A stretch of DNA of 64,000 bases from Xestospongia bergquistia (lineage: Eukaryota > Porifera > Demospongiae > Haplosclerida > Petrosiidae): assembly GCA_963965975.1 (NCBI GenBank), contig OZ014413.1:7404501-7468500 (forward strand). The letters run 5' to 3'. Both the position numbers and the translations under genes were made by a program. The notes beneath the pieces are model-generated. The model was not told where the DNA came from. It ran no database searches and saw only the letters and a program-made list of their open reading frames with translations. Below are positions 11,296-23,192 of the stretch, piece after piece (the stretch's first letter is position 1; each line of letters starts with the position of its first letter).

Positions 11296-14200
11296 ATGTC
11301 TTGTTTGGTTATTTTTCTTAATATTCTATTATCTCAAGTTGTTCTTTCCTACAACTGGGAACATAAGATCTATGTTAGTACTACTGCTGGGATCAATGAT
11401 ACCATTTGTTGGACTAATGGACAACACACACCATGTGCTACTATTAACCAAGCACTGAAAGGACTACAACATAACTCCACTGTCATCTACATTACTCCTG
11501 GTATCTATATACTGGAATATGGGAATGAGGAGCAACTGAGAGAAAAGTCTCAAGTGGCAATAATTAATAATGTAAGTGACAGTCAAGATGAGCAACAGAA
11601 AGTAGTTATTAAATGTAGTTTGCTTGCTGGTCTGTCATTCTTGTGGTCTGATAACATTACTATCAAATCCTTCACACTTCATGGTTGTGGATGTATTCAG
11701 CTCAGTCAGTATTAGTTGATCATAAATTATTACAAATCTCTACAATAATTGTAATTGTTAATCGATTAGCTGAAGGTATTGGACTCAACCTGTTTTCAAG
11801 TATATAGAAAACACTTTACAGAAATAACAGAACATCTGCCATTGAAGTACATGGAAGTGTAATTACAATAAATTCTGGTACTAAAGTGAGCTTTATTAGT
11901 AACAGTGGATCATATGGTGGAGCTCTTGCTTTATATGAGTGTAGTTATATTGTACTTTATAATGAGACAAAGTTAACATTTATAAACAATACACCTATTT
12001 CTAAAGGAGGGGCTATTTACTCTGGATTCTGTAACACACAAAGAACTTGTCATTTTCAATTAAGTTGATGTTTGGTCAGGTATTATATCTCAAATGTTCA
12101 CCGTGATAATTAGATAACTGAATTGAATTTTTCTTCTAGTCTAATAATGAAGTCATCAATATATATGCTCAATTTGTATATCCAACACCAAATGCTATAT
12201 ATGCTACCTCATTATCATCATGCTGGTGGCCACTATTACCAAACACTTCTAATATTACACTGTCTAGTATTAAGAGATCATTATGTTGGAATAACTGGAC
12301 ATATACACCAGATAATAGCACTACTAGTATACAGTCTGGAGTGGCTTTTTTTAACAGAAGTGAATATTTGAACATTCAACCAGGTGCAAGGTTGACAATG
12401 ATTGGATATGATGGAACTGGTAACATAGCTACAGAAAAATTGCAAGTATGTTTATCTTTAAATGAACTTACTTCTATGTATGTCAATTGTATAATAGCAT
12501 CTGAACCTATCATTTATCAGTTTTATCAGGAAATAGATTGTTTAAGTATTGATTCCTCCTGTTACTAGTATGTTGCTACATTGGATGAAGTACCCCTTGA
12601 AGTTAATTATAAAATATCATTTGACAACTGTATATGGCCCTTTCAACTAAATCAGAGAGACAACCAATATTTATATCCGTTCTTGTATATCTGTGAAATG
12701 ACCATACCTGGATTAGACTGTTCTGAAAACTGGTTCCCAAGTGAAAAATGTACTATTGGTTCAAATTATACTAGTTCATTATTAGGTTATTGTCTGTCTA
12801 GTTACAATTCACACCCAGTGATTGGAAGGTGTCCACTATCAAGGCGATATGTTGCATCTAATTACTTTTATAATAACCAATTTTATACCTATGATAATTA
12901 CGTATCCACAGTATTGAATGATATTGCAAATGATGGAGCATTTCCTTATATGGGAAGGCTTAACGGTGCTTGTAAAACTGATAGTTGTGTTCCTATTAAT
13001 TCACCATTTCTTATATGCGCCAATCAGTCAAATACATGGAAATATGGTTATGTATATCAACATGATTTGCTATTATTTTTTACAATTAAAATGATACCTT
13101 TAACTTTGTTGGTTAGTGTCTTGATAGTTTTCAATATAAAACTAACAAATAGTTTATTTAATGGATATGTCTTCTATTGTCAAATTTTATCTATATCTTT
13201 TATTAGAATAGGATACTTTCGGATTTATGGTAGGGATTATCCTTCTTTTGGTTATTATGATGAATTCATTATCAATTTATTTGATATTCCACAAAGCATG
13301 TGGAGTCTTAATTTTCTCACTTTAGTACCATATATTTGTATTACACCTACTATGGGATCACTAGGAGCCATTGCCTTTTGGTATGTCATAGCAGCCTATC
13401 CATTTCTTCTTGTCTTATTTCTTTATGGCTGGATTACAATGTACAACAGCGGCTTCAGGTGTGTAGTCAGGATAACATGACCTATTCATCGTTTCCTAGC
13501 ACGTTTCTGGCGTATGACTGACTATATGTTTTATGTCTTATGTTTTACTCAGTTTACTGCTAATTCTCTTAAACTCCTCCACTTCACAAAGTGGTACAGT
13601 CTTTCTAATGAAAATGAAACTGAGATAGCATTTTACTATGATGGTACATTGAATTATTTTGGTTATCCTCATGCATTTCTAGGTATCTTAGCTCTAATCA
13701 TCTTGATTGTTGTTGTGTTCATACCAACAGTCTATCTTTTACTTCACCCATTCAAGTGGTTTCATAAGATACTAGATTGGTGTAGATTGAAACATTCACA
13801 ATTTGTTATCACTCTTGTTGATGATTATACTGGAACCTTTAAGAATGGATGTGATAATAATAAAGATCACTGTTATAATTTGTATTTATTACATTCCTAT
13901 TGAGAAATATCATATCATTCTGGGTATACAAGCATCTTTATTTGCTATGGGAGGTCGTAGTATTATGATATTTCACCCTTTCCTTAAGAATATGCATAAT
14001 TTTTTAGAGTTTTTAATATTTTTAGTCTTGGCAGTAATTAGTGGCATCAGTTTTTTCTGAATATGGTTACATAAATCTTTTTTTGATCTACTTGCCACCA
14101 GGTGTTGTTTTCATATATTGCATTTACTGGATCATTAAAAAAATTACAAGTTGCTGTTTCTATTGTAGACCAATCAAACAAAAATGAACTGAGACTAATG

Positions 14201-14463
14201 ATGAATACATTTTACCTCTTGATGATGATGACACATTTGCTGATCGTGTTATGAATCCAGATGAATATGATGAACATCATGTTAGTGATGGTTTTCCTCC
14301 AGCAAAAATAGAGCCTCTTACCACACACTATCAAGAAATGATCACCATCAATCCTTTATTAACTACCAGCACTAGATCAAGACATATTGGTAATAAGAAA
14401 TCTAATAATTCTAATAACAATACACTTACAAGATTATTACTTGATGAACAAAATGAACTTTGA
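11296..14463 (+). pseudogene. Beta-helix/multi-TM protein, copy 1 (chimeric pseudogene)
   Basis: Starts with an intact signal peptide (MSCLVIFLNILLSQVVLS) and the first ~130 residues, then stops at 11713-11715. About 11716-11800 is not coding: it matches the 3' flank of the family (14565-14650, 41765-41850), as if a gene end had been joined here. Homology resumes near 11821 at RTSAIEVHGS, so about 1.0 kb of ectodomain is missing. Later lesions are TGA at 12066, TAG at 12566, TGA at 13478, loss of the FAGLYLLLR segment after 13860 with a frame change, and TGA at 14185. The C-terminal tail with NPDEYDEHH is still open (14251-14463). The degraded frame rules out a normal product, although short pieces could be transcribed. 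Confidence 0.9.
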
Positions 14464-16451
14464 ACCTTTATTTAAATATGACTTTTTGCTTTGTGAATAA
14501 TAATTATTGTTGTGCGTGTTAAAAAATGCTACCTGAATGTGAAATTTATTAAAATTATTTTGTTTCTTAATTGATTGTGAATTATTACAAATTGCTACAA
14601 TAATTATATTTGTTAATTGTTTAGCTGCAGGTATTGGACTTAACCTTTATTCTATTATTAATGCAGTATAGCAATGTCTATATATACGTAGGAATGGTCT
14701 GGATTGTCCATTGAATAAGCATAAAATGATGAGTATATCTAAGTAATAGCTGATCAATACAGCAAAATCTAAGTAATAAATGAGGTATAAGTGAATGTAG
14801 GACATATTTGTAAGTCACATAGTCATTTTGGCAGCTTCATTTTATATACCTCTTTCATCCATGCAATTTTCACATAATAACCTTGGATGCCAGATAAACA
14901 TATACACTTACCTACCATTATTGACTCTCTCACACTTTGAAATAACTTCAAAAATGTCAGAACTAGAAATCACCTGAACAAGAAAATTGTTCTTCTATTT
15001 CTCCACAATAACACAATATTCTATGAAGTTTCATAATAATTTTAGGACGAGAGAAAAAACATTTTAAGACTCCTTAGGAACAGACCATACAACTACGCAG
15101 CTTCCTTGTAACTAGAATTATTTACGAAATGATAGTTTTTGGCAATCTACAGCTTAGTATCATCAAAGCTTACATATTAATATAATTCATTTATTGTAGA
15201 TGTACTGCATGAGAATTATAATTTATCATTAAAATTAATAAGTAAACTAAATCAGAGAATCTTCCTGAACAGTTACAATACCACGTGAACAAGTGAAGTG
15301 TTATGTTATGGAGTCCCGTCTGTATCAAAATTGGGAAATGATCATAATATGTTAAATATGTCAATATTTGTTAAATAATTCTTGATTTGCTTCGTATTTA
15401 TTTAATAAATCAGGCATTATTTAGTAAATCACAGTTATTTTAATAAACCATAAGTTAATTTAACAAATAACGAGTACTATATATAAAAAGTAAATCATAA
15501 CATCTTAACTGTGCCATTGAATACATTCAAATTTGATACAAACATAACCCCATACTCTGGTGTCTCTATTGTCAAGTTGGATTCGTTTTACAGTTGCAGA
15601 GAGAGATGCTATAACGAAAAAAAAGATGTAGTTTGATATAATTTGTCAATATATCGCATAAAGTGTGCTGAATGACTATTTTAACACAATGCTTTGTCTG
15701 TTCAGCACATTTACTTGTACTGATTCATTTAAAACAAGACATTTATCTATTATATGGTGGTATGATTCCTTTTAAGATTATAATGGCTGAGTGAAGTGCA
15801 TGTGTAAATTTATAGTAACATAAGCACCCAACTTTTCTATGAAAAAATGTCATTAGTTCGAGCCATTAGCTATATTAGTAATCTAAACAGTATATATTGT
15901 GTTTAGTTTTTGTATTCCTATAAGTAACTTGTATAACTATATCTATATTAATAAAATTAACTAATCAATTTTTACAGCGAGGTATATATGTAATATATAA
16001 ACTATAGCTTTGAAATGTATTGAACAAATATATCCCTTAAGATGAGAAGGGCAGTGTGGTTTGGCTTGAAGATATTTGACTAATCATAGCAAGGGTAAAT
16101 TTGAGGTGACAAACCACATTGCCTTTACAAACTAGAAAACGATAGATGAATATACATGAAAGTGAAGGATATACATGTGGTCTTACTGCTCACTTGCATA
16201 GCAGTAACAGCACTATTATTATTATCTTCCTCTTCTACCCTATTATTGTACATGTGGTCTTATACACCCAAGGTGAAAGGTATACATGTGGTCTTACTGA
16301 TCACTGTTGCTGCCTTATATATATATGGTTGCATTGAATACTGCCATCTTTAGTTATCAGTTAACTTATCACTTACAACTTATCATCTTGAGCTCATACC
16401 TTAGTCTATCTTTTGTGCAGTTGTGACAGTTATTTATTGAGCACAGGTATC
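14464..16451. other. 3' flank of beta-helix copy 1, duplicated block
   Basis: Gene-free. From about 14560 to 15760 the sequence repeats at 35370-36365 (landmarks 'ataaccttggatgccagata' and 'accccatactctggtgtc'), and its first part also follows the intact copies (21890-22310, 41760-42390). At 16146-16300 'tatacatgtggtctta' recurs; the small ORFs there are not supported as genes. Confidence 0.6.
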
Positions 16452-16685
16452 TGTTGTTTTAGTTCAGTACTAACTATACTAGTTAGTTAGAGTTAGTTTT
16501 TGCCATTATTACATTAGTTTTAGTTAGTTTGAGTAAGTCTTCTTGGTGTCCAGAAACTTATAGCTAGTTTTAGTTAGTTAATTGTCAGATGAAAAAGATT
16601 TAGTTAGTTATAGTTAGTTAACTAAAAGTCAAATAGGCTAAACTAAAAGGGTTTTAGTTTTAGTTATAGTTAACTAAAACAACAC
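16452..16685. mobile_element. Small inverted-repeat element rich in TTAGTTAG
   Basis: The left end 'tgttgttttagttcagtact' and the right end 'gttatagttaactaaaacaa' are imperfect inverted repeats, about 23 bp. The interior consists of degenerate TTAGTTAG and GTTTTAGTTAG words. No coding sequence and no clear target duplication. The repeats are not telomeric (no TTAGGG). Confidence 0.5.
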
Positions 16686-17032
16686 TAGTATACACCTACT
16701 TCTAAATGAATTCACTGAATATATTATTTGCATTTCATATAATGATATCATTCATTAATTATGTTACATATAATTAATTATATACAGAGTTTTCAAAGCA
16801 TATATATTGAGAAATCATGCTACAAACAATGACATAAAAATATATCTTATAGCAACAGCATCAAGCTATGAGAGATTACACACATGTATTGATATAGAGG
16901 GTTGTCAAAAAATGTCAATCACTTCGTTAATACTATCATGAGAACAAGAGTTGTAAGACACAAATAATATTCATGAGGTGTGCTATCTGAGGTTATTCAA
17001 TCATTCTGATCATGTGCAATTGCATTTGCTTA

Positions 17033-17540
17033 CATAATCTGTTCGCGTTCAACTTGCCGCCGGAAATTAGTAGTGGGTGTAAGTAGTATACATAATGCAT
17101 ACCAAAGATCATAAATTAAATACTTGTGGTGTTATTCTTATATCACATGAAAATAAAAGCCCACGTGTCTGCGTGTAGAGTTCATTTTCTTTACTGTAAA
17201 AACAAATTTATTAGCTACAGTAGTATAGTACTTTTATCTATATCTATATAATTAAAATTTTACAGTTAGAATGAATTTCTGACCGTACTCTTCAAACGAA
17301 AGCCATTTTATTGATTAACGAAATTCACGAGATCACATTCCTCGTGGTCAATAGCATCTCCTATACTATGTTTATGGGAAGTACAACAAGTCTTGTTCTT
17401 GTGGGTCCTATCATATAAAAATGACGTCAAAAGAACCGGATGGGTCGCGTCGTCAGGGACTTTCAAATTTTGAATTTGATCGAGTTATTAGAAAGTTATG
17501 ATAATTATTACCGGTACCGGCAAGGTGAACACGAACAGAC
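17033..17540 (+). promoter_or_regulatory. Inserted upstream block of copy 2, with CRE motif
   Basis: In copies 1, 3 and 4 the conserved sequence around 'tctgatcatg' is followed within about 60-80 bp by the TATA box. Here the two are separated by about 500 bp of sequence that is locally richer in GC and contains a perfect CRE-like TGACGTCA (17422-17429) and 'taccggtaccggcaaggtga'. Its right part (about 17280-17540) is almost identical to 22840-23090 before the 5' stub. It may be a mobile insertion or an alternative promoter. Confidence 0.5.
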
Positions 17541-17672
17541 CTTAGTATATATACAGTGAGAACAGTAGACAAGTAACAGTACTTGCAATATTCCAAGCAA
17601 GGAGTAAGTATGCAATCTTTTAATTTCATTTTTTATGTTTACTTTATTACTTTGTTAACAATACTAGTCATC
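17541..17672 (+). promoter_or_regulatory. TATA box, leader exon and 5'UTR intron of copy 2
   Basis: TATATATA at 17546-17553. A leader exon ends at 17603, followed by GTAAGT (17604-17609). The acceptor ATACTAG ends at 17667, giving a 64-bp intron just before TCATCATG. An open frame continues upstream through this stretch (ATG at 17610), but in copy 1 the same stretch is out of frame and in copy 3 it has an indel. That fits an intron, so the ATG at 17673 is preferred. Confidence 0.6.
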
Positions 17673-20600
17673 ATGTCTTGTTTGGTTGTCTTTCTTAATA
17701 TTCTATTATCTCAAGTTGTTCTTTCCTACAACTGGGAACATAAGATCTATGTTAGTGCTACTAGTGGAATAAATGATACCACTTGTTGGACTAGTGGACA
17801 AAGCATACCATGTGCTACCATTAACCTAGCACTGAAAGGACTACAACATAAGTCCACTGTCATCTACATTACTCCTGGTATCTACATACTGGAATATGGA
17901 CAAGAAACACAACTGAGAAACAAGTCTCAAGTGGCAATTATTGGTAATGTAAGTGACAGTCCAGGTGAGCAACAGAAAGTAGTTATTAAATGTATTTCCC
18001 TTACTGGTCTGTCATTCTTGTGGTCTGATAACATTACTATCAAGTCCCTCACATTCCATGGTTGTGGAGGTGTTCAGGTCAGTACTAGTAGAAACTTCTC
18101 TTCACAATCATTTGAACTCTTGATGTTCCAAGTGGCAGTGTACATGTTATATTGTCAAAATGTACATATAATGGATGTAGTGATTGAGTCATCTAATGGT
18201 ACTGGTCTTACTATATACAATACATTGGGTAATGTAACAATATCTGGGTGTTCATTTATTGAGAATGGAGTTGGAATATCATATGGAGGAGGAGGGTTAC
18301 AAATAGAATGGTCATATTGTGATCCAGAGAATGGATGGGATTGTCCTGAAGAGGGTCCTTCACTACTAGATGATAACAATCATAGTTTATATAACATTAT
18401 CAATTGTAGTTTTACTTCCAATAAGGCTCAAAGAGAGTCTTTGTTATCTCATTATTATAAGCTAAGTAATCAAGGTAGAGATAGCTATATGCTTGGTAGT
18501 GGAGGAGGAGTATCTGTTATTTTTAAAGGTCAGGCCAATAACAACAAGATTATCATGTACTACAACATACTAGAAGATAACCAGGCTGATCATGGAGGTG
18601 GATTATACATAGGTTACTATGACAATGTTTATAATAACAGTATTGAGATGAGTCATATGAATGTTACTAATAATAGTAATACTGATGTTAATCATGTTGG
18701 TTTAAATGCAGACAGAGGAGGAGGTGGAGTCAAAATAGTACATGTTTCAATGTACAGTACAGTCATTAATCAGTTAGTAAACATGTTTGAAATGACATCT
18801 TGTAACATATCTAGCAATACTGGTATTATTGGTGGTGGACTAATGATAGAGACTGGTACAATATTCAATCTTCATCTTGTTGATATAGTCTTTGGTGGTA
18901 ACATTGCATATCAAGGTTCAGCATGTTACTTTACCAATGGAATTGATTTTAGTCAGCATTTAGAAACAATCAAACTATCAAAATGTATTTTTAGAAGTAA
19001 CGAACCTGTTTGTGATAATATAGATGATGTATACAGCTTTACTTGTTCTGGTACACTATATTCCAGAAGTGTACCTATATCATTTAATGGTATCAATATA
19101 TTTAGTGATAACAGAGCATCTGCCATTGAAGTACATGGAAGTGTAATTACAATAAATCCTGGTACTGAAATGAGCTTTATTAGTAACAATGGATCATATG
19201 GTGGAGCTATTGCTTTATATGAGTGTAGTTATATTGTACTTTATAATGAGACAAAATTAATATTTAGTAACAATATAGCCACTTCTAAAGGAGGAGCCAT
19301 ATACTCTGGATTCTGTAACACACAAAGGACTTGTCATTTTCAATTAAGTTGTTGTTTTGTCAGGTATTATATCTCAAATGTTCACCCTGATAATTGGAAA
19401 ACTGAATTGAATTTTTCTTCCAATAAAGTAATCAAAATATATGCTCCATTTGTACGTATAACACCAAATGCTATATATGCTACTTCATTATCATCATGTT
19501 GGTGGCCACTATTACCAAACACTTCTAACATTACACTGTCTAGTATTAAGAGAACATTATGCTGGAATAATTGGAACTATAATTGTACTACTAGTATACA
19601 GTCTGGAGTGGCTTTTCTTAATGACAGTGAACATTTGAACATTCAACCAGGTGGAAGGTTGTCAATGATTGCATATGATGGAACTGGTAACATAGCTACA
19701 GAAAAATTGGAAATATGCTTATCTTCAAATGAACTTAGTTCTTTGGATATCATTTGTATAATAACATCTGAACCTATTATTTATGAGTTTTGTCAGGAAA
19801 TAGATTGTTACTTGCATGTTGCTACATTGGATGAAGTACCCCTTCAAGCTAAATATAAAATATCATTTGACAGCTGTACATTCCCCTTTCAACTTAGTCA
19901 GATAGAGCAATATTTATATCCGTTCTATGCGTATGCATGTGAAATGACTATACCTGGATTCTGCTGCTCTCAAAACTGCCTTTCAAGCAACCAATGTACT
20001 GTTGGTTCAAATTATACTGGTACATTATTTGGTTATTGTCTGTCTAAGTACAATTTACAGCCAGTGATTGGAAGATGTCCACTATCAAGGCAGTATATTC
20101 CATCTGTTTACTCTAATAATCAGCAATTTTATACCTATGATGACTACATATCTACAGTATTAAATGATACAGTAAATCATAAAAGATTTAATTGTATGGG
20201 AAGGCTTAATGGTGCTTGTAAAACAAATAGTTGTGTTCCTATTAATTCACCATTTCTTAGATGCGCGCATCAGTCAAATACTTGGGAATTTGATCACGTA
20301 TATCATCATGATTTGCTATTATTTTTTACAATTGAAATGATTCCTTTAACTTTGTTGGTCAGTGTTTTAATTGTTCTCAATATAAAACTAACAAATGGCT
20401 CCTTTAATGGATATGTCTTCTATTGTCAAATTTTATCTCTATTTCTTACTAGAATAGGATACCTTCAGCTTTATTATGATGAAGATAATAATGAATTTTT
20501 TAATGATAATTATAACGATTTCCCTATTAAGATTTATAATATTCCACAAAACATATGGAATCTTAATTTCCTTGATTTTGTGCCACTTGTACCATATGTT

Positions 20601-21809
20601 TGTATATCATCTAACATGGGATCACTAGGAGCTATTGCCTTCTGGTATGTTATAGCAGCCTATCCATTTCTTCTACTCATATTTCTGCATGGCTGGATTA
20701 CAATGTACAACAAAGGCTTCAGGTGTGTTGTCAGGATAACACGACCTATTCATCGTTTTCTAGCACGCTTCTGGCGTATGACTGACATTCAACCTTCCTT
20801 CACTCATTCTATATCCTCAATATATGTCTTATGTTTTACTCAGTTTACTGCTACTTCTCTTAAACTCCTCCACTTCACAAAGTGGTACAGTCTTACTAAT
20901 GGAATTGAAACTGGGATAGCATTTTACTATGATGGTACATTGAATTATTTTGGTTATCCTCATGCATTTCTAGGTATCTTAGCTATAATCATCTTGATTG
21001 TTGTTGTGTTCATACCAACAGTCTATCTTTTACTTCATCCATTCAAGTGGTTTCATAAGATACTAGATTGGTGTAGATTGAAACGTTCACAATTTGTTAT
21101 TACTCTTGTTGATGATTATACTGGAACCTTTAAGAATGGATGTGATAATACAAATGATTATCGTTATTTTGCTGGACTCTATTTGCTATTGAGGATTGTT
21201 ATAATTTGTCTTTATTACTTTCCAATTCAGAAGTATCATATCATTCTGGGTATACAAACATCCTTATATGTTATCACAGGTGGTAGTATTATGATATTTC
21301 GTCCTTACCGCAAGAATTTACATAATTTCTCAGAATTTTTAATATTTTCAATCTTGGCATTAAATAGTGGCATCAGTTTGTCTACTGAATATGGTTACAT
21401 ATTTGCTTTTTTAATCTACTGGCCACCAGGTGTTGTTTTCATATATTGCATTTACTGGATCATGAAAAAAACTACAAGTTGCTGCTTCTATTGTAGACCA
21501 ATCAAACAAAAACAAACTGAGACTACTGATCAATATATTTTACCTCTTAATAATGATGACACATTTGCTGATCGTGTTATGAATCCAGATAAATATGATG
21601 AACATCATATTAGCATTGTTCGATCTGAGTCTCCTTTAACAGAAACAGAGCCTCTTATCACACATTATCAAGAAATGACTCACCATGTCTCTATCAATCC
21701 TGTATCAACTACCAGGACTAGATCAAGACATAGTAGTAATAATAAATCTTATAATTCTAATAGCAGTACATTTACAAGATCATTACTTGATGAAAATAAT
21801 GAACTTTGA
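17673..21809 (+). CDS. Giant beta-helix ectodomain, about nine-TM membrane protein (copy 2)
   Basis: A 1378-residue protein in one coding exon. Signal peptide at residues 1-18. Residues about 20-700 form an Asn/Ser/Gly-rich ectodomain with repeated GGGL/GGGV and short hydrophobic strands (SGCSFIENGVGISYGGGGLQ, NISSNTGIIGGGLMIETG), typical of right-handed parallel beta-helix (pectate-lyase-like) folds; there are many N-glycosylation sequons. A Cys-rich juxtamembrane part (about 705-875) precedes hydrophobic spans near 881-904, 911-930, 985-1008, 1042-1066, 1098-1121, 1164-1182, 1187-1209, 1219-1240 and 1243-1264. The motif DDYTGTFKNG...DYRYFAGLYLLLR resembles multi-pass proteins I recall from sponges and cnidarians. 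After the last span come a Cys cluster (SCCFYC), NPDKYDEHH and a Ser-rich tail. The predicted site is the cell surface; ligand and signalling are unknown. An alternative start at 17610 adds 21 residues. Confidence 0.85.
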   Translation: MSCLVVFLNILLSQVVLSYNWEHKIYVSATSGINDTTCWTSGQSIPCATINLALKGLQHKSTVIYITPGIYILEYGQETQLRNKSQVAIIGNVSDSPGEQQKVVIKCISLTGLSFLWSDNITIKSLTFHGCGGVQVSTSRNFSSQSFELLMFQVAVYMLYCQNVHIMDVVIESSNGTGLTIYNTLGNVTISGCSFIENGVGISYGGGGLQIEWSYCDPENGWDCPEEGPSLLDDNNHSLYNIINCSFTSNKAQRESLLSHYYKLSNQGRDSYMLGSGGGVSVIFKGQANNNKIIMYYNILEDNQADHGGGLYIGYYDNVYNNSIEMSHMNVTNNSNTDVNHVGLNADRGGGGVKIVHVSMYSTVINQLVNMFEMTSCNISSNTGIIGGGLMIETGTIFNLHLVDIVFGGNIAYQGSACYFTNGIDFSQHLETIKLSKCIFRSNEPVCDNIDDVYSFTCSGTLYSRSVPISFNGINIFSDNRASAIEVHGSVITINPGTEMSFISNNGSYGGAIALYECSYIVLYNETKLIFSNNIATSKGGAIYSGFCNTQRTCHFQLSCCFVRYYISNVHPDNWKTELNFSSNKVIKIYAPFVRITPNAIYATSLSSCWWPLLPNTSNITLSSIKRTLCWNNWNYNCTTSIQSGVAFLNDSEHLNIQPGGRLSMIAYDGTGNIATEKLEICLSSNELSSLDIICIITSEPIIYEFCQEIDCYLHVATLDEVPLQAKYKISFDSCTFPFQLSQIEQYLYPFYAYACEMTIPGFCCSQNCLSSNQCTVGSNYTGTLFGYCLSKYNLQPVIGRCPLSRQYIPSVYSNNQQFYTYDDYISTVLNDTVNHKRFNCMGRLNGACKTNSCVPINSPFLRCAHQSNTWEFDHVYHHDLLLFFTIEMIPLTLLVSVLIVLNIKLTNGSFNGYVFYCQILSLFLTRIGYLQLYYDEDNNEFFNDNYNDFPIKIYNIPQNIWNLNFLDFVPLVPYVCISSNMGSLGAIAFWYVIAAYPFLLLIFLHGWITMYNKGFRCVVRITRPIHRFLARFWRMTDIQPSFTHSISSIYVLCFTQFTATSLKLLHFTKWYSLTNGIETGIAFYYDGTLNYFGYPHAFLGILAIIILIVVVFIPTVYLLLHPFKWFHKILDWCRLKRSQFVITLVDDYTGTFKNGCDNTNDYRYFAGLYLLLRIVIICLYYFPIQKYHIILGIQTSLYVITGGSIMIFRPYRKNLHNFSEFLIFSILALNSGISLSTEYGYIFAFLIYWPPGVVFIYCIYWIMKKTTSCCFYCRPIKQKQTETTDQYILPLNNDDTFADRVMNPDKYDEHHISIVRSESPLTETEPLITHYQEMTHHVSINPVSTTRTRSRHSSNNKSYNSNSSTFTRSLLDENNEL

Positions 21810-22837
21810 ACCTTATTATAAATAAGACTTTATTATAGGTTTTACTTTGCATTGTGTATAATAATTATTAAAAAATGCTATTAGAATATGCAATTTATTG
21901 ATAATTATTTTGTTTTTGATTGGAAATTATTGCAAATTGCTACAACAATCATAATTGTTAATTGTTTAGCTGCAACCTTTTTCTAGTATATGAAAAATAT
22001 TGAACTTTCCTTGACTCATCCTATAGCTTCAAATTATGTGACTTAAACTACTAACCCATCTAGGATAGCACTGTACTATAATATTACACAGGATAATTTC
22101 ATTCTATTTATTAGTAATGCAGCATAGCAATGCCTATATTGTAGGAATGGTCTGGATTAACCATTGAAATATATGGGCATAAAACAGTGAATATATCTAA
22201 TTGATAGCTGATCAATACAACAATATTTAATGAGTGAGTCATAAATATAGGAAATACTTGTAAGTCTCGTAGTCATTTTGCCAGCTTGATTTTATATACC
22301 TCTTTCATCCACTACACGAACTATTGCTGTATTCTATCTTATGCAAAATCATGATATGACTCATATGCAGTCCGATATACAGACTTAGCAAAATATAGAC
22401 TCCTCATAATAAACGATATCTTTGTAAGCTATTTTTGAATCTTATGCAGATTTGAATGCAGAATTGTTTTACAATATTCCACAACGCGCTGTATCTACAC
22501 GGATTCTTTTGGCGTTATCGAAAGTGATGATGGGTTAAAATTAAAGATTCACGTGATTATAGGATTGCAGGTCACAACCACAAGGTAAGACTATATACAG
22601 TTATCATAATAGCCGTAAAAGGAAATGCGCATTTTTGTTTCTTTATTGTATAAATATTGTCTGTTTTGCTTTAACTGGTATCCATTAATGATGCCCAATT
22701 ATGTAGTAGACTTATTTTGTTAGCCCATGCTGATGTATACTCATGTACCTTCTGATTGATGATGTATGAGTAGTACGACTATATTAGTTTGTGTACATCT
22801 ATGTAATTATGTGGGTGGTGACGAGACTATGACCATA
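21810..22837. other. 3' flank of copy 2 and unique spacer
   Basis: 21890-22310 repeats the family's 3' flank. 22310-22837 shows no coding or RNA feature that I can support. Confidence 0.6.
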
Positions 22838-23192
22838 CCGTTTTCTCTCTTCAAACGGCGGCCATTTTATTGATTAACGAAATTCACAAGATCACATTCC
22901 TCGTGGTCAATGGCATCTCCTATACTATGTTTATAGGAAGTACAACAAGTCTTGTTCTTGTGGGTCCTATCATATAAAAATGACGTCAAAAGAACCGGGT
23001 GGGTCACGTCGTCAGGGACTTTCAAATTTTGAATTTGATCGAGTTATTAGAAAGTTATGATAATTATTACCGGTACCGGCAAGGTGACCTTTGTATATAT
23101 ACAGTGAGAACAGTAGACAAGTAACAGTACTTGCAATATTCCAAGCAAGGAGTAAGTATGCAATCCTTTAATTTCAGTTTTTATGTTTACTT
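22838..23192 (+). pseudogene. Beta-helix gene 5' stub (promoter, leader and intron only)
   Basis: Almost identical to 17280-17630: CRE motif TGACGTCA at 22981-22988, TATA at 23094-23101, the same leader and GTAAGT. The similarity ends abruptly at 23192, inside the leader intron, where the sequence becomes 'ggagggaatgaatcc', which begins a block repeated at 44757. No family coding sequence follows, so the promoter now faces unrelated DNA. Confidence 0.8.

Noticed and set aside
16452..16685. Telomere-like repeat
   Set aside because: Words are TTAGTTAG, not TTAGGG, and the ends are inverted repeats, so it fits a small transposon.
17610..17672. N-terminal 21-residue extension of the beta-helix protein as coding
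   Set aside because: GTAAGT and TAG borders plus frame-breaking indels in other copies indicate a leader intron; kept as an alternative only.
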